A program made the position numbers and the translations under genes. 64,000 bases of DNA from Haloferula helveola (GTDB taxonomy: Bacteria; Verrucomicrobiota; Verrucomicrobiia; Verrucomicrobiales; Akkermansiaceae). Below the pieces are notes generated by a model. It saw nothing but the letters and a program-made list of their open reading frames with translations, made no database searches and was not told the DNA's origin. The stretch spans positions 1,798,001 to 1,862,000 of the forward strand of contig NZ_AP024702.1 in NCBI RefSeq assembly GCF_037076345.1, written 5' to 3'. Within the stretch, counting starts at the first letter, position 1. The number at the start of each line of letters is the position of its first letter. Of the stretch, positions 55,515-63,460 are shown piece after piece.

Positions 55515-56166
55515 GGCTAGACGCGGCCCACTCGCGATGCACCCGGGTCAGTCCGAGGATCATCACGACCTCCAGCCACACCGACACCAGATCGACAACG
55601 GTGATCACGTGATCGAATCCGGTCGGCGCGTTGGAATAGGTGTCCCAGTCCTCCATCGGCGCGTTGAACGCCCAAAAGATATACGCGACGGCCAGCACGA
55701 TGATTCCCATCGCCACCAGCCACCACGCCAGCACCAGACCGACGCTGGTCCCCGACACCCGGCTCGCCTGCATCAGTGCCTTCGCCGGAATCCACAAGTT
55801 CACGATCGGCACGAAGTACGAACCCACGCCCCAGCCCGGCGACACCGTCTGGGTTCCGGGATCCACGCTCTGGGCGTTCTTCAGCACCCGGTAGCTCCAG
55901 CAGAGGAAAACGATCACGTTCGCCAGATAAACGAACCCCGAGATCTGCGCTTCGACCCCATCGAGAATTCCGACCGACAGCGAGTCCCGCCCGACCGTCG
56001 TCAGCCAGATGTGGTCGACCAGATCGATCAGAGTCGCCACCACCAGCAGCCCGATCGACCAGCGGGAGAGCGACGTCGGATCACTCACCTGCACGCCCTC
56101 CGGCACCTTCCGCTCCTCCACCACCACGGCCACCTCCGGCGGCGAATACGGGTCCAGCTCACTCAC
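55501..56166 (-). CDS. DUF4328 membrane protein (221 aa)
   Basis: The protein has an N-terminal cytoplasmic segment (ELDPYSPPEVAVVVEE), then four or five helices with the family pattern WSIGLLVVATLIDLVDH, the conserved SPGWGVGSYFVPIVNLWIPA in the loop, and ALMQASR. DUF4328 function is unknown. Its stop codon lies in a palindrome that may limit transcription, and its start is about 65 bp before the TTCGATGTT repeat preceding priA, on the opposite strand. Confidence 0.85.
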   Translation of the reverse strand: MSELDPYSPPEVAVVVEERKVPEGVQVSDPTSLSRWSIGLLVVATLIDLVDHIWLTTVGRDSLSVGILDGVEAQISGFVYLANVIVFLCWSYRVLKNAQSVDPGTQTVSPGWGVGSYFVPIVNLWIPAKALMQASRVSGTSVGLVLAWWLVAMGIIVLAVAYIFWAFNAPMEDWDTYSNAPTGFDHVITVVDLVSVWLEVVMILGLTRVHREWAASSPNIS

Positions 56167-56230
56167 CCCGCCACCCCACCGAAGTCCTCCACCCCTGTCC
56201 AGCTCCGGATCGTTCCCGAAATCTCCCCAC

Positions 56231-56267
56231 TTCGACGTTCGATGTTGGACGTTCGATGTTCGATGTT
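56231..56267. repeat. TTCGATGTT repeat array upstream of priA
   Basis: Three spaced TTCGA(T/C)GTT units within 37 bp end 15 bp before the priA ATG. A shorter, related array (58675-58707) begins 13 bp after the priA stop, so priA is bracketed by direct copies. Confidence 0.5.
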
Positions 56268-56282
56268 CCCAAGATAGCCCCG

Positions 56283-58661
56283 ATGCCCGCCGCCCGCGTC
56301 CTCATCGACGGCCCTTCCGAGCTCGTCTTCGACTACGCCATCCCCGACGGCCTCCCTGTCCAGCCCGGCTGCCGGGTCCGCGTCCCGCTGCGCAACAAGA
56401 ACGCCACCGGCACCGTGCTCGCGGTCGCCTCCGACGACGCCACCGCCGACCTCGGCTTCGCCCTGCGGCCGCTGCATTCCCTCACCGACCCCGAGCCGCT
56501 CATCACGCCCAAGCTGCTCGAGCTCGCCCACTGGATCGCCAACTACTACGGAGCCAGTATCGAAAGCGTGATCCGCGTCCTCGTCCCCGAGGCCGTCCGC
56601 ACCGAGGACAACTCCGCCAAGACCCGCAAGGCCGTCGTCCTCGAATCGCCGCCCGACGAGGAAACCCTCGCCCAGCTCGCCAAGCGCGCTCCGAAGCAGC
56701 ACACCATCATCACCCTTCTCACCCACGCCCCGGAACACAAACTGCCTCTCACCGATCTCGGCACTGCCGCCGGCACCAGCGTCAAGTCGCTCGAGAAGAA
56801 GGGTCTCGTCAAACTCATCGACCAGGAAGTCCGCCGCGACCCCGAAGCCGACGGCACCGACGAGATCCTCCCCACCACCGACCTCAAACTCTCCGACGAA
56901 CAACAAGCCGCCCTCACCGCCATCCTCGCCAGCTCAGAGGTAGGGACGACCGCCCCCGGTCGTCCGCCCGCGGAACCCGAGAATGGACCGCGGATCTCCG
57001 AATCCGCATCCCCCACCCCGGCCAAAGGCCGCACTCCCCCACTTCCTACAAGTCATGCCGCAGGCACCCCGATAAAGTCGGGGCTAGCCACTGCCGCGCA
57101 GCGGCCGATCTTGCTCCACGGCGTCACCGGCTCCGGCAAAACCGAAGTCTACCTCCAGGCCGCGCGCAAGGTCCTCGAATCCGGCCGCACCGTCCTCGTC
57201 CTCGTCCCGGAAATCTCCCTCACCCCCCAAACCGTCCGACGTTTCCGCGCGCGCTTCGCCGACATCCAGGACCAGGTCGCCGTCCTCCATTCCAACCTCA
57301 GCCAGGGCGAGCGCTTCGACGAGTGGCACCGCATCCGCAAGGGCAAGGCGCGCATCGTCATCGGCGCCCGCTCCGCCGTCTTCGCCCCGCTGCCCGACCT
57401 CGGACTGATCCTCGTCGATGAGGAACACGAGAACTCCTACAAACAGGACCAGATCCCCCGCTACCACGGCCGCGACGTCGCCGTGCTCCGCGGCCACCTC
57501 GAGGGCGCCACCGTCGTCCTCGGCACCGCCACGCCGTCGCTCGAGTCGTGGCAGAACACCATCGACGGCAAGTACCAGCTCCTCCGCCTCACCCAGCGCG
57601 CCGACGGCCAGAGCCTGCCGCTCATCCGGGTCATCGACATGCGCCTCGAGTCGAAGAAGCAGAAGTCCAAGGACACCTTCCTCTCCGAGCGCCTCCGCTC
57701 CGCCATCACCGACCGGCTGGAAAAGAACGAGCAGACCATCCTCTTCCTCAACCGCCGCGGCTTCGCCCGCTCGCTCCAGTGCCCGGCCTGCGGCCATGTC
57801 TGCCAGTGCCCGCACTGCGCGCTCGCTCTCACCTACCATCGCACCGACGACCGACTCATCTGCCACATCTGCGGCCACCAGGCCGTCGTCCCGCGGAAAT
57901 GCCCCGAGTGCCGCGATCCCGCCATCGTCCTCCAGGGCTTCGGCACCCAGAAAGTGGAAGACGTCTTCCGCAAGGTCTTCCCCGCCGCCCGCATCGCCCG
58001 CATCGATGCCGACGCCCTGCGGAAAAAGAACGCCCTGCGCGACCTCCTCAACGCCTTCCGCGCGCGCAAGATCGACGTCCTCATCGGCACCCAGATGATC
58101 GCCAAGGGCCTGCATTTCCCCAACGTCACCCTGGTCGGCATCCTCAATGCCGACATCGGCCTGCACGTCCCCGACTTCCGCGCTGGCGAGCGCGTCTTCC
58201 AGCTCCTCACCCAGGTCGCCGGCCGCGCCGGCCGCGGGTCATTGGAGGGCGAGGTCATCGTCCAGACCTTCACCCCGCACAGCCCGAGCATCCAGTTCGC
58301 GCGCCACCACGACTTCGACGGCTTCGCCGAGCAGGAGCTCGAAATGCGCCGCCAGTTCTACTTTCCTCCCTTCACCCGCTGCGCCGTCCTCACCAGCCGC
58401 TCCACCCACGAACGCCGCGCCGAGTTCACCCTCGAAACGCTGCATCGCCGGCTCAAGGAAGACCTCCCCCCCGGCATCGAACTCGGCGAACCCTTACCGA
58501 GCCCCTTAGTCAAAGCCCACGGCCAATTCCGCTTCCAGCTCATGCTCCGCGGCCCGAAAGCACGGACGCTCACGAAGCACGTTCAGCAGGTTCTGGCAAA
58601 GACCAGCCTCCCCGAGGACGTGACGGTCGTCTTTGACATGGACGCCCTAAGCTTCACCTGA
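56283..58661 (+). CDS. priA: Primosomal replication-restart helicase PriA
   Basis: The ATG at 56283 gives 792 aa, beginning MPAARVLIDGPSELVFDYAI, the expected DNA-binding N-terminal domain. Helicase motifs are Walker A GVTGSGKTEVYLQ (280-292), LVPEISLTPQ and DEEH in VDEEHENSYKQDQIPRYHGR. The two-zinc module CPACGHVCQC...CHICGHQ...CPEC follows the first helicase lobe. PriA reloads the replisome at stalled forks. Between the LSDEQQAAL helix and the Walker A there is a 55-residue low-complexity insert (about 218-272, 56934-57098, for example TAPGRPPAEPENG). It contains a full GTAG-type REP sequence and a GTCGGGGCTAGCC piece, read in frame and without stop. Confidence 0.95.
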   Translation: MPAARVLIDGPSELVFDYAIPDGLPVQPGCRVRVPLRNKNATGTVLAVASDDATADLGFALRPLHSLTDPEPLITPKLLELAHWIANYYGASIESVIRVLVPEAVRTEDNSAKTRKAVVLESPPDEETLAQLAKRAPKQHTIITLLTHAPEHKLPLTDLGTAAGTSVKSLEKKGLVKLIDQEVRRDPEADGTDEILPTTDLKLSDEQQAALTAILASSEVGTTAPGRPPAEPENGPRISESASPTPAKGRTPPLPTSHAAGTPIKSGLATAAQRPILLHGVTGSGKTEVYLQAARKVLESGRTVLVLVPEISLTPQTVRRFRARFADIQDQVAVLHSNLSQGERFDEWHRIRKGKARIVIGARSAVFAPLPDLGLILVDEEHENSYKQDQIPRYHGRDVAVLRGHLEGATVVLGTATPSLESWQNTIDGKYQLLRLTQRADGQSLPLIRVIDMRLESKKQKSKDTFLSERLRSAITDRLEKNEQTILFLNRRGFARSLQCPACGHVCQCPHCALALTYHRTDDRLICHICGHQAVVPRKCPECRDPAIVLQGFGTQKVEDVFRKVFPAARIARIDADALRKKNALRDLLNAFRARKIDVLIGTQMIAKGLHFPNVTLVGILNADIGLHVPDFRAGERVFQLLTQVAGRAGRGSLEGEVIVQTFTPHSPSIQFARHHDFDGFAEQELEMRRQFYFPPFTRCAVLTSRSTHERRAEFTLETLHRRLKEDLPPGIELGEPLPSPLVKAHGQFRFQLMLRGPKARTLTKHVQQVLAKTSLPEDVTVVFDMDALSFT
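56939..56968 (+). repeat. GTAG-type REP-like palindrome inside the priA coding region
   Basis: GGTAGGG then a perfect 9-bp stem GGACGACCG / CGGTCGTCC with loop CCCC and GCC. The stem differs at paired positions from the copy at 33218 (GGACAGGCG) while the frame remains. It lies in the insert between the DEQQ helix and Walker A. Confidence 0.7.
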
Positions 58662-58674
58662 TTCTCCCCTTCGG

Positions 58675-58707
58675 CTTTCGATGTTGGGCGTTCGATGTTC
58701 AATGTTT
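58675..58707. repeat. TTCGATGTT repeat array downstream of priA
   Basis: TTTCGATGTTGGGCGTTCGA and TTCAATGTT within 33 bp, matching the array upstream of priA (56231-56267) in the same orientation. Confidence 0.5.
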
Positions 58708-58713
58708 CCTTCC

Positions 58714-58749
58714 GTCGTCTTCGACATGGACGCGCTGAGCTTCACCTGA
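58714..58749 (+). pseudogene. Displaced second copy of the last 36 bp of priA
   Basis: The 36-bp stretch encodes VVFDMDALSFT and a stop, as does 58626-58661. It differs at 3 positions, all of which are silent third-codon changes (TTT/TTC, GCC/GCG, CTA/CTG). Only silent changes suggest that it came from a once functional related priA rather than by recent duplication and decay. Confidence 0.75.
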
Positions 58750-58812
58750 ATTCAAGCGTGCCCCCGAAGGTTCGTTCTCAATAACCGACCCCTTTCGGCC
58801 GCTTTTCACTCC

Positions 58813-60162
58813 CTAACCATCAGTTCGTCCGGTCCGCGAAGCGTGATATCCCTTTGTCAGATTGTATTGGATACTGTTGTAGTTGTTCCCCAACCCATCC
58901 CAGTCCCGGTTCTCCAATGGACCGACGTAGTTCGGCGCGTTGCCTGTGTCGCCCGCGTTCTTCAGGAATTCGGTGCGACGGTTGATGAAGGTCTTGTCGG
59001 AGAACTTGCCTGCCTTCCCCTCAAAGGAAACGATGCAGTCGTTGAGGATTGCCGTGTTCCCATCGTGATTGATGCGAACTCCGGTCTGCTCCTCGGTGAC
59101 TGAATGAAAGGTGCAGAAATTGAACGTGAAGGCCGCTTGCCCTGACTTGGCCGGGATCATCACCTGCCCGCTTCGATTGTTGACGGCAATGCAGTTGTTG
59201 ACGGTCGCCCCGTCGAACCAGATCTTATACCCGAGCCGACTGTTTTTCACGAAGCAGTGCTCCAACAGAAGCTCGGAAGCCTTGAGATCCATTGCGGCAT
59301 CCTGATTGCCATATGCGATGCAGCGCCTGAGCACGACGCCTACATTGCTCTTCTCGAATTTGAAGCCGTCACCCTGCTCGTAACTCTCACGTCCATCCTC
59401 GTCATTGTAGTAAGTAACGCAGTCTTCCATCAGGATATCCGTGTTGGGTGGCGTCTCGCTGCCCTTCACGTGGAAATCAAAGCCCACCGGATCCGAACAC
59501 TTCTCCTTCCAACTTGCCGGGGGTGGCTCCTCGCCTCCCGTTCCCGGGCAGTCGGCAACCGAGCCGCGCACGACCACGCCATCACAAGCACCCACCCAGT
59601 GGAAACCGCGGCGATTGTACTTCGCTACACTGCACCGTTCTACCAGCAGGTCGTCACAATCCACGAATGAAAGGCCAGCCTTGCTCACGTCCGAGACCGA
59701 AATCCCTCGGAGAACCATCCCGTTGTTCTCCCCGGCACATACCACGCCCACTTCACGGCGCTCGACGATCAGGTTCTCAAGCGTCACGAAACTGGTGCCT
59801 TTGGTGACAAGAATGGCCGAACTGCTTCTCACCTTGTTGCCCGAGATGAACGCGGGGAAACCATGACCGCGATCCACCCCTGAGATGCGGATCCTCCTGT
59901 CTTCTTCCCCGCTTTTGGAGAGCCGAAGCTTGAAGTTACCATAGCTCTTGGCCGATGCAGAGTCGGGCCCGCCGATAAGAACGGTGTCTCCCGCATCGAT
60001 CCGCTCGCTGAGCGTTTTCTCGAGGGCGGAGGCGGGCAATGCGCTCTCCCAACTTTCGCCGCTCATCGAACCGCTGCCGGATACAGTCACATGATACGTA
60101 TCGGCCATCGCCGGAATCCATGCCAACAAGGCAGCTCCAAACATCAATTTTGTGGAACACAT
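58813..60162 (-). CDS. Secreted right-handed parallel beta-helix protein (pectate-lyase-like)
   Basis: The start MCSTKLMFGAALLAWIPAMA gives 449 aa with a signal peptide. The body is a regular series of short beta-helix coils with repeated D-G-x-x-x-x-N/V and VVLRRCIAYGNQDAAMD, LLLEHCFVKNSRLGYKIW and VNNCIAVNNRSGQV patterns typical of pectate lyase 3/DUF1565-like proteins. No clear catalytic lyase residues are assigned; polysaccharide binding or cleavage is inferred from the fold. The sequence looks AT-richer than its neighbours and the gene lies between two displaced priA pieces, which suggests acquisition by transfer. Confidence 0.85.
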   Translation of the reverse strand: MCSTKLMFGAALLAWIPAMADTYHVTVSGSGSMSGESWESALPASALEKTLSERIDAGDTVLIGGPDSASAKSYGNFKLRLSKSGEEDRRIRISGVDRGHGFPAFISGNKVRSSSAILVTKGTSFVTLENLIVERREVGVVCAGENNGMVLRGISVSDVSKAGLSFVDCDDLLVERCSVAKYNRRGFHWVGACDGVVVRGSVADCPGTGGEEPPPASWKEKCSDPVGFDFHVKGSETPPNTDILMEDCVTYYNDEDGRESYEQGDGFKFEKSNVGVVLRRCIAYGNQDAAMDLKASELLLEHCFVKNSRLGYKIWFDGATVNNCIAVNNRSGQVMIPAKSGQAAFTFNFCTFHSVTEEQTGVRINHDGNTAILNDCIVSFEGKAGKFSDKTFINRRTEFLKNAGDTGNAPNYVGPLENRDWDGLGNNYNSIQYNLTKGYHASRTGRTDG

Positions 60163-60300
60163 CGTTCTTCTGGATCTCAATGGATTTCTGAAAAAGGTGA
60201 GCCAACGTTACTCGATGCCTGGCCTCGTTTTTTCCTGTTTTCTTTCTTCCCTACCTCCTCTTGCTAGTCATCCCCAAGGACTTCGGCCGCGACTCGCTCG

Positions 60301-60501
60301 AAGGCGAGGTCACCGTCCAGACCTTCACCCCGCACATCCCGAGCATCCAGTTCGCCCGTCACCACGACTTCGACGGCTTCGCCGAGCAGGAGCTCGAAAT
60401 GCGTCGCCAGTTCCACTTCCCCCCTTTCACCCGCTGCGCCGTCCTCACCAGCCGATCCACCCACGAACACCGCGCCGAGTACACCCTCGAAACGCTGCAC
60501 T
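60301..60501 (+). pseudogene. priA 3' fragment
   Basis: About 200 bp correspond to 58246-58446 of priA with roughly a dozen differences by eye. The translation EGEVTVQTFTPHIPSIQFAR and FDGFAEQELEMRRQF is clearly PriA, but several changes replace amino acids (I to T, S to I, Y to H, R to H). The fragment has neither the helicase motifs nor the priA end, and it fades into unrelated sequence before 60540. It is not functional. Confidence 0.85.
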
Positions 60502-60538
60502 GTTGCCGCAAGGAAGCCCAACCTCCACGCCTCCGGGT

Positions 60539-61516
60539 TCAAGTGGCATCTCCCAAATCATTCAGTGGGAATCCTTCAGATGATGAAGCCAAAACAGTGA
60601 AGGCTCCATTCTGTCCCCCACTGCCGACGAGGCAGTAGGCCTTGCAAAGCTTTCCGTGCCTTTGTGCAAACCACTTTGCGATCTTCAGTGATTTCGAGGA
60701 CAGCTCAGGAATCTCAAGTTCGATTGACTCATCTGGATCAGGGAGTGATCGAGGGAAATACTCAGCAATTGTCTCTGCCCAAGCACCTGCAACAAGATCT
60801 GGAATTGCACAGAGATCTTCAAAGCACATTTCCAACTGGTCGTTAGCCATGCGCGAAGCGGCTTGTACCACTGCCTGTCCACGATGCCCCGGCATATTCC
60901 TAGCTCGAAGCGCCTTGAGCCACTGGTTAAGATCCAGCATTCGTTCATGGCTTCCGGTGAAATCATCATCATCCGTAACCCAGAAAACTCCCCTCCACTT
61001 GCCAATCAAACCGCCAACAAGAAATGTATGCAACGATGAAAGCATCATCATCTTTCTCAAAGACGCATCTTTCCAACGCACACGGCCAGCTCCTGCCGCT
61101 TGGATTCTAGCCATTTCCTCGCTTGAGCAGAACACTTCGACACTTCCCTTCGCAATCGAGAAAGTAAACAAGACTCCTTCCATGTGATCGGCAGCTGCCA
61201 AGAATTCCGAGAGCGCCTGTCTCCTGTATTGATCGTTCAGACCTTTGAACGACATTGTTCTACCGTCCACTAGCCACTTTTTCCTGACCTTGATCCGCAT
61301 CTCGTCCCACTCTCGAACGGCATTAGTGGGAACTATTAGGAAGGTCGCTGTGAAGTAAGGTCGTAGCTTTGTTCCGCCGCTGTAATCTGAAGCGCATACC
61401 AAGTCGAAACCTCGAAGATCTGGAAACTCCACCCCGCCGGCGACCATCAGCGAATTCAACTGCTTTGACAACCGGTCTAACCAATAGGGCACCATTCCAG
61501 ATTGTTCTGTCCACAC
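60539..61516 (-). CDS. Unknown protein, AT-richer than the surroundings (325 aa)
   Basis: It starts with GTG at 61516 (an in-frame ATG lies at 61495), with an upstream in-frame stop. The first part, FDLVCASDYSGGTKLRPYFT, followed by KWLVDGRTMSFKGLNDQYRR and WVTDDDDFTG, is reminiscent of RNase-H-like DUF3800 proteins (Asp-Ser/Asp-Tyr-Ser-Gly at the start, acidic motif later), but I cannot confirm this. Base composition and codon use look unlike the housekeeping genes of the window. It lies between the priA fragment and the tandem repeats, next to the Fic gene, so a defence or mobile origin is possible. Confidence 0.6.
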   Translation of the reverse strand: MWTEQSGMVPYWLDRLSKQLNSLMVAGGVEFPDLRGFDLVCASDYSGGTKLRPYFTATFLIVPTNAVREWDEMRIKVRKKWLVDGRTMSFKGLNDQYRRQALSEFLAAADHMEGVLFTFSIAKGSVEVFCSSEEMARIQAAGAGRVRWKDASLRKMMMLSSLHTFLVGGLIGKWRGVFWVTDDDDFTGSHERMLDLNQWLKALRARNMPGHRGQAVVQAASRMANDQLEMCFEDLCAIPDLVAGAWAETIAEYFPRSLPDPDESIELEIPELSSKSLKIAKWFAQRHGKLCKAYCLVGSGGQNGAFTVLASSSEGFPLNDLGDAT

Positions 61517-61644
61517 AGCCGGAGGCTAGCCGTCCATTGTCCAACTCCAGAAGCACAAATCGGATTCCCCTCGATGTCGATTGGGTGAACCCCTGCGGAC
61601 GACGGTCGCGTCAATGAGGCCTCAATGAGGTCAGTTCTTCTCGA

Positions 61645-61848
61645 TCAAAGGGGGCCGTCAAAGGGGTCTGTCAAAGGGGTCTGTCAAAGGGGTCTGTCAA
61701 AGGGGTCTGTCAAAGGGGTCTGTCAGAGGGGTCTGTCAGAGGGGTCAGTCCGTGATTCGTCAGAGGGGTCTCAGAGGGGTCAGTCCGGGGTCTCAGAGGG
61801 GTCAGTCCGTCTCAGAGGGGTCCTCAGAGGGGTCAGTCCGTGATTCGT
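61645..61848. repeat. 13-bp tandem repeat and degenerate continuation
   Basis: Eight units with an exact 13-bp period (consensus TCAAAGGGGTCTG) occupy 61645-61748, starting with one variant and ending with G for A in the last two. Five further irregular TCAGAGGGGTC units, some continued by AGTCCG(TGATTCG), fill the rest to 61848. There is no spacer/repeat alternation, so it is not a CRISPR. The open frame across it is a by-product of the repeat. Confidence 0.9.
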
Positions 61849-61905
61849 GGCGTTCACCCAATCGACAGGACTATTCTTCAATCCGCCGGGCATCTGGACG
61901 GAAAT

Positions 61906-61960
61906 CTGGACGCAAACTTGACTTTTAGTCGTTTGACGCAAAACTGGACGCAAACTTGAC
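61906..61960. promoter_or_regulatory. 17-bp direct repeats before the Fic gene, candidate operator
   Basis: CTGGACGCAAACTTGAC occurs at 61906-61922 and again at 61944-61960, 38 bp apart from start to start, and ends 8 bp before the Fic ATG. A partial third unit (CTGGACGGAAA) lies at 61894. This suggests a binding site, perhaps for the winged-helix tail of the Fic protein. Confidence 0.45.
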
Positions 61961-61968
61961 CGTCCAGC

Positions 61969-62976
61969 ATGCCCTACGAGCCCGTCTTTACGGTCACTCC
62001 CCTCCTGCTGTCGCGGGTGGAGGAGATCACGGCGTTGCGCGAGAGGATTCTCGGGGCGTCGGTGGAGCTTTCGTGGATCCCTGCGCTGCAAAAGGACACC
62101 CGGACTCGCAACGTCCACGCCTCCACCGCCATCGAGGGAAACCCGCTGACTCTGGAACAGGTCCGGGCCCTGGCCGACGGAAAGGAACTCGCCGCTGGCG
62201 ACCCGCGGTCGGAGCGCGAGGTCACGAACTACTTCGCCGGCCTGCGCTACGTGGAGCAACACGTCGGCGAGGTGCGGATCGGACACGAGAACCTGTTCGG
62301 GTTGCACCGGATCCTCGCCGGCGAGGTGATGGATCAGGGTGAAGCGGGCCGCTACCGCACGATCGGCGTGAAGGTCGGCCGTCACCTGCCCCCGGGTCCC
62401 GACGAAGTTTCGCCGCTCATGTTCGAGTTGCTGACCTGGTGGAACGACGAGGCACCCGGGCTTTCGCCGATCCTAAGCTCGGCGATTCTTCACTACCGAT
62501 TCGAGCACATCCATCCGTTCGCCGACGGGAACGGTCGGACCGGTCGCGCGCTGGCGTTGTGGGAACTCTACCGGCGTGGGTTCGACACCCACCACATCTT
62601 CTCGGTGGACGAATACTACTGGGAAGACCGTCCGGGCTACTACGCGGCGCTCGATGCCGTGAGGCTCGCGGGGGAAGACCTCTCGGGCTGGTTGGAATAC
62701 TGCGCCGAAGGCCTACGGCAGACGCTCGAAAAAGTCTGGTTGCGCGTCCAACGCCTGCGGGTCGAGTCCCCGACCAAACTGATCCTTAGCCCCTCGCAGG
62801 GGCGGGTGCTGCAGCTCCTACGGGATCACGGCAGCATGGCCCCCGCCAACCTGCGCGAGGCGATGGATCTGTCGAAACAGGGCCTCATGAACGTGCTCAA
62901 TCCCCTGATCGATGCCGGTCTGGTCGAGAAAGTCGGACCGCAACGCACCGGTCGCTACGCACTGACCCATCCGTGA
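61969..62976 (+). CDS. Fic family adenylyltransferase with inhibitory motif and C-terminal winged helix
   Basis: The 335-aa protein has the Fic active site HPFADGNGRTGR (182-193), which transfers AMP (or another nucleotide) to a hydroxyl of a target protein. The N-terminal autoinhibitory helix is class II-like, STAIEGN with Ser52 and Glu56-Gly57 in the [S/T]xxxE[G/N] pattern. Two regions flank the core: a Fic-N domain (1-100) and a C-terminal winged helix (about 265-335, LREAMDLSKQGLMNVLNPLI), so the protein may also bind DNA. No FIC-T/antitoxin partner gene adjoins it. Confidence 0.93.
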   Translation: MPYEPVFTVTPLLLSRVEEITALRERILGASVELSWIPALQKDTRTRNVHASTAIEGNPLTLEQVRALADGKELAAGDPRSEREVTNYFAGLRYVEQHVGEVRIGHENLFGLHRILAGEVMDQGEAGRYRTIGVKVGRHLPPGPDEVSPLMFELLTWWNDEAPGLSPILSSAILHYRFEHIHPFADGNGRTGRALALWELYRRGFDTHHIFSVDEYYWEDRPGYYAALDAVRLAGEDLSGWLEYCAEGLRQTLEKVWLRVQRLRVESPTKLILSPSQGRVLQLLRDHGSMAPANLREAMDLSKQGLMNVLNPLIDAGLVEKVGPQRTGRYALTHP

Positions 62977-63460
62977 AAGTCGAAGGGCTCAGTCATGAAT
63001 GGTACTGCGTTGAGGGCTGTTTCGGTCAGAAGTCGAAAGTCTTAGAGTCGAAAGTCCGAGTGATCCACCCACTACGATGATGAGAGATCGCTCGAGCAAA
63101 GATACTTTTTGACCTTGGACCTTCCGACCTTCGACCGCCCATCCATCCGCACCCTCTCTTCCCAAAACACACTTAAGGAAGCGTCATTCGGCTCGGTCCT
63201 CGCAATCTAACAATACATGACGTTGAAGAGCTCAACCCCACAGATCGGAAAGTCGCGCACGGATGGGGTGGACTTCGCCGGGCGGAGAACCGGACGCTCC
63301 ATGGTCCTTTCGCGTGCTGCCTTCGACGTCCTTGAGATTGCAGGCGTCCTCCATCCGGTCATAGAACTCAAACGGTGACGCCCGCCGGAAGCCGGGTGAA
63401 CGCAGGCCCTGCCACGTTCGCTTTTTGGGAACGGACCTCTTCCCCCTTTGTTCAATCTCC
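62977..63460. other. 484-bp stretch without a supported gene
   Basis: It contains AGTCGAAAGTC at 63031 and again GAGTCGAAAGTCC at 63046, and on the opposite strand a related GTCGAAGGTCGGAAGGTCC at 63111-63137, so a loose inverted element spans 63030-63137. The rest (63138-63460) shows open frames only on the minus strand, which overlap the sulfatase and have no recognisable product. Confidence 0.5.

Noticed and set aside
61323-61556. Second reading frame over the start of the unknown 325-aa gene as evidence of a frameshift
   Set aside because: The translation (LDNGRLASGCVDRTIW) does not continue the main protein in a meaningful way, so I cannot tell it from a shadow frame.
61625-61843. Small Ser/Gly-rich protein gene across the tandem repeat
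   Set aside because: The frame follows from the 13-bp repeat itself; the changing triplet phase gives KGSVKGV-type patterns and there is no start or ribosome site.
61645-61848. CRISPR array
   Set aside because: The units are directly adjacent at 13 bp with no unique spacers, and no cas genes are present.
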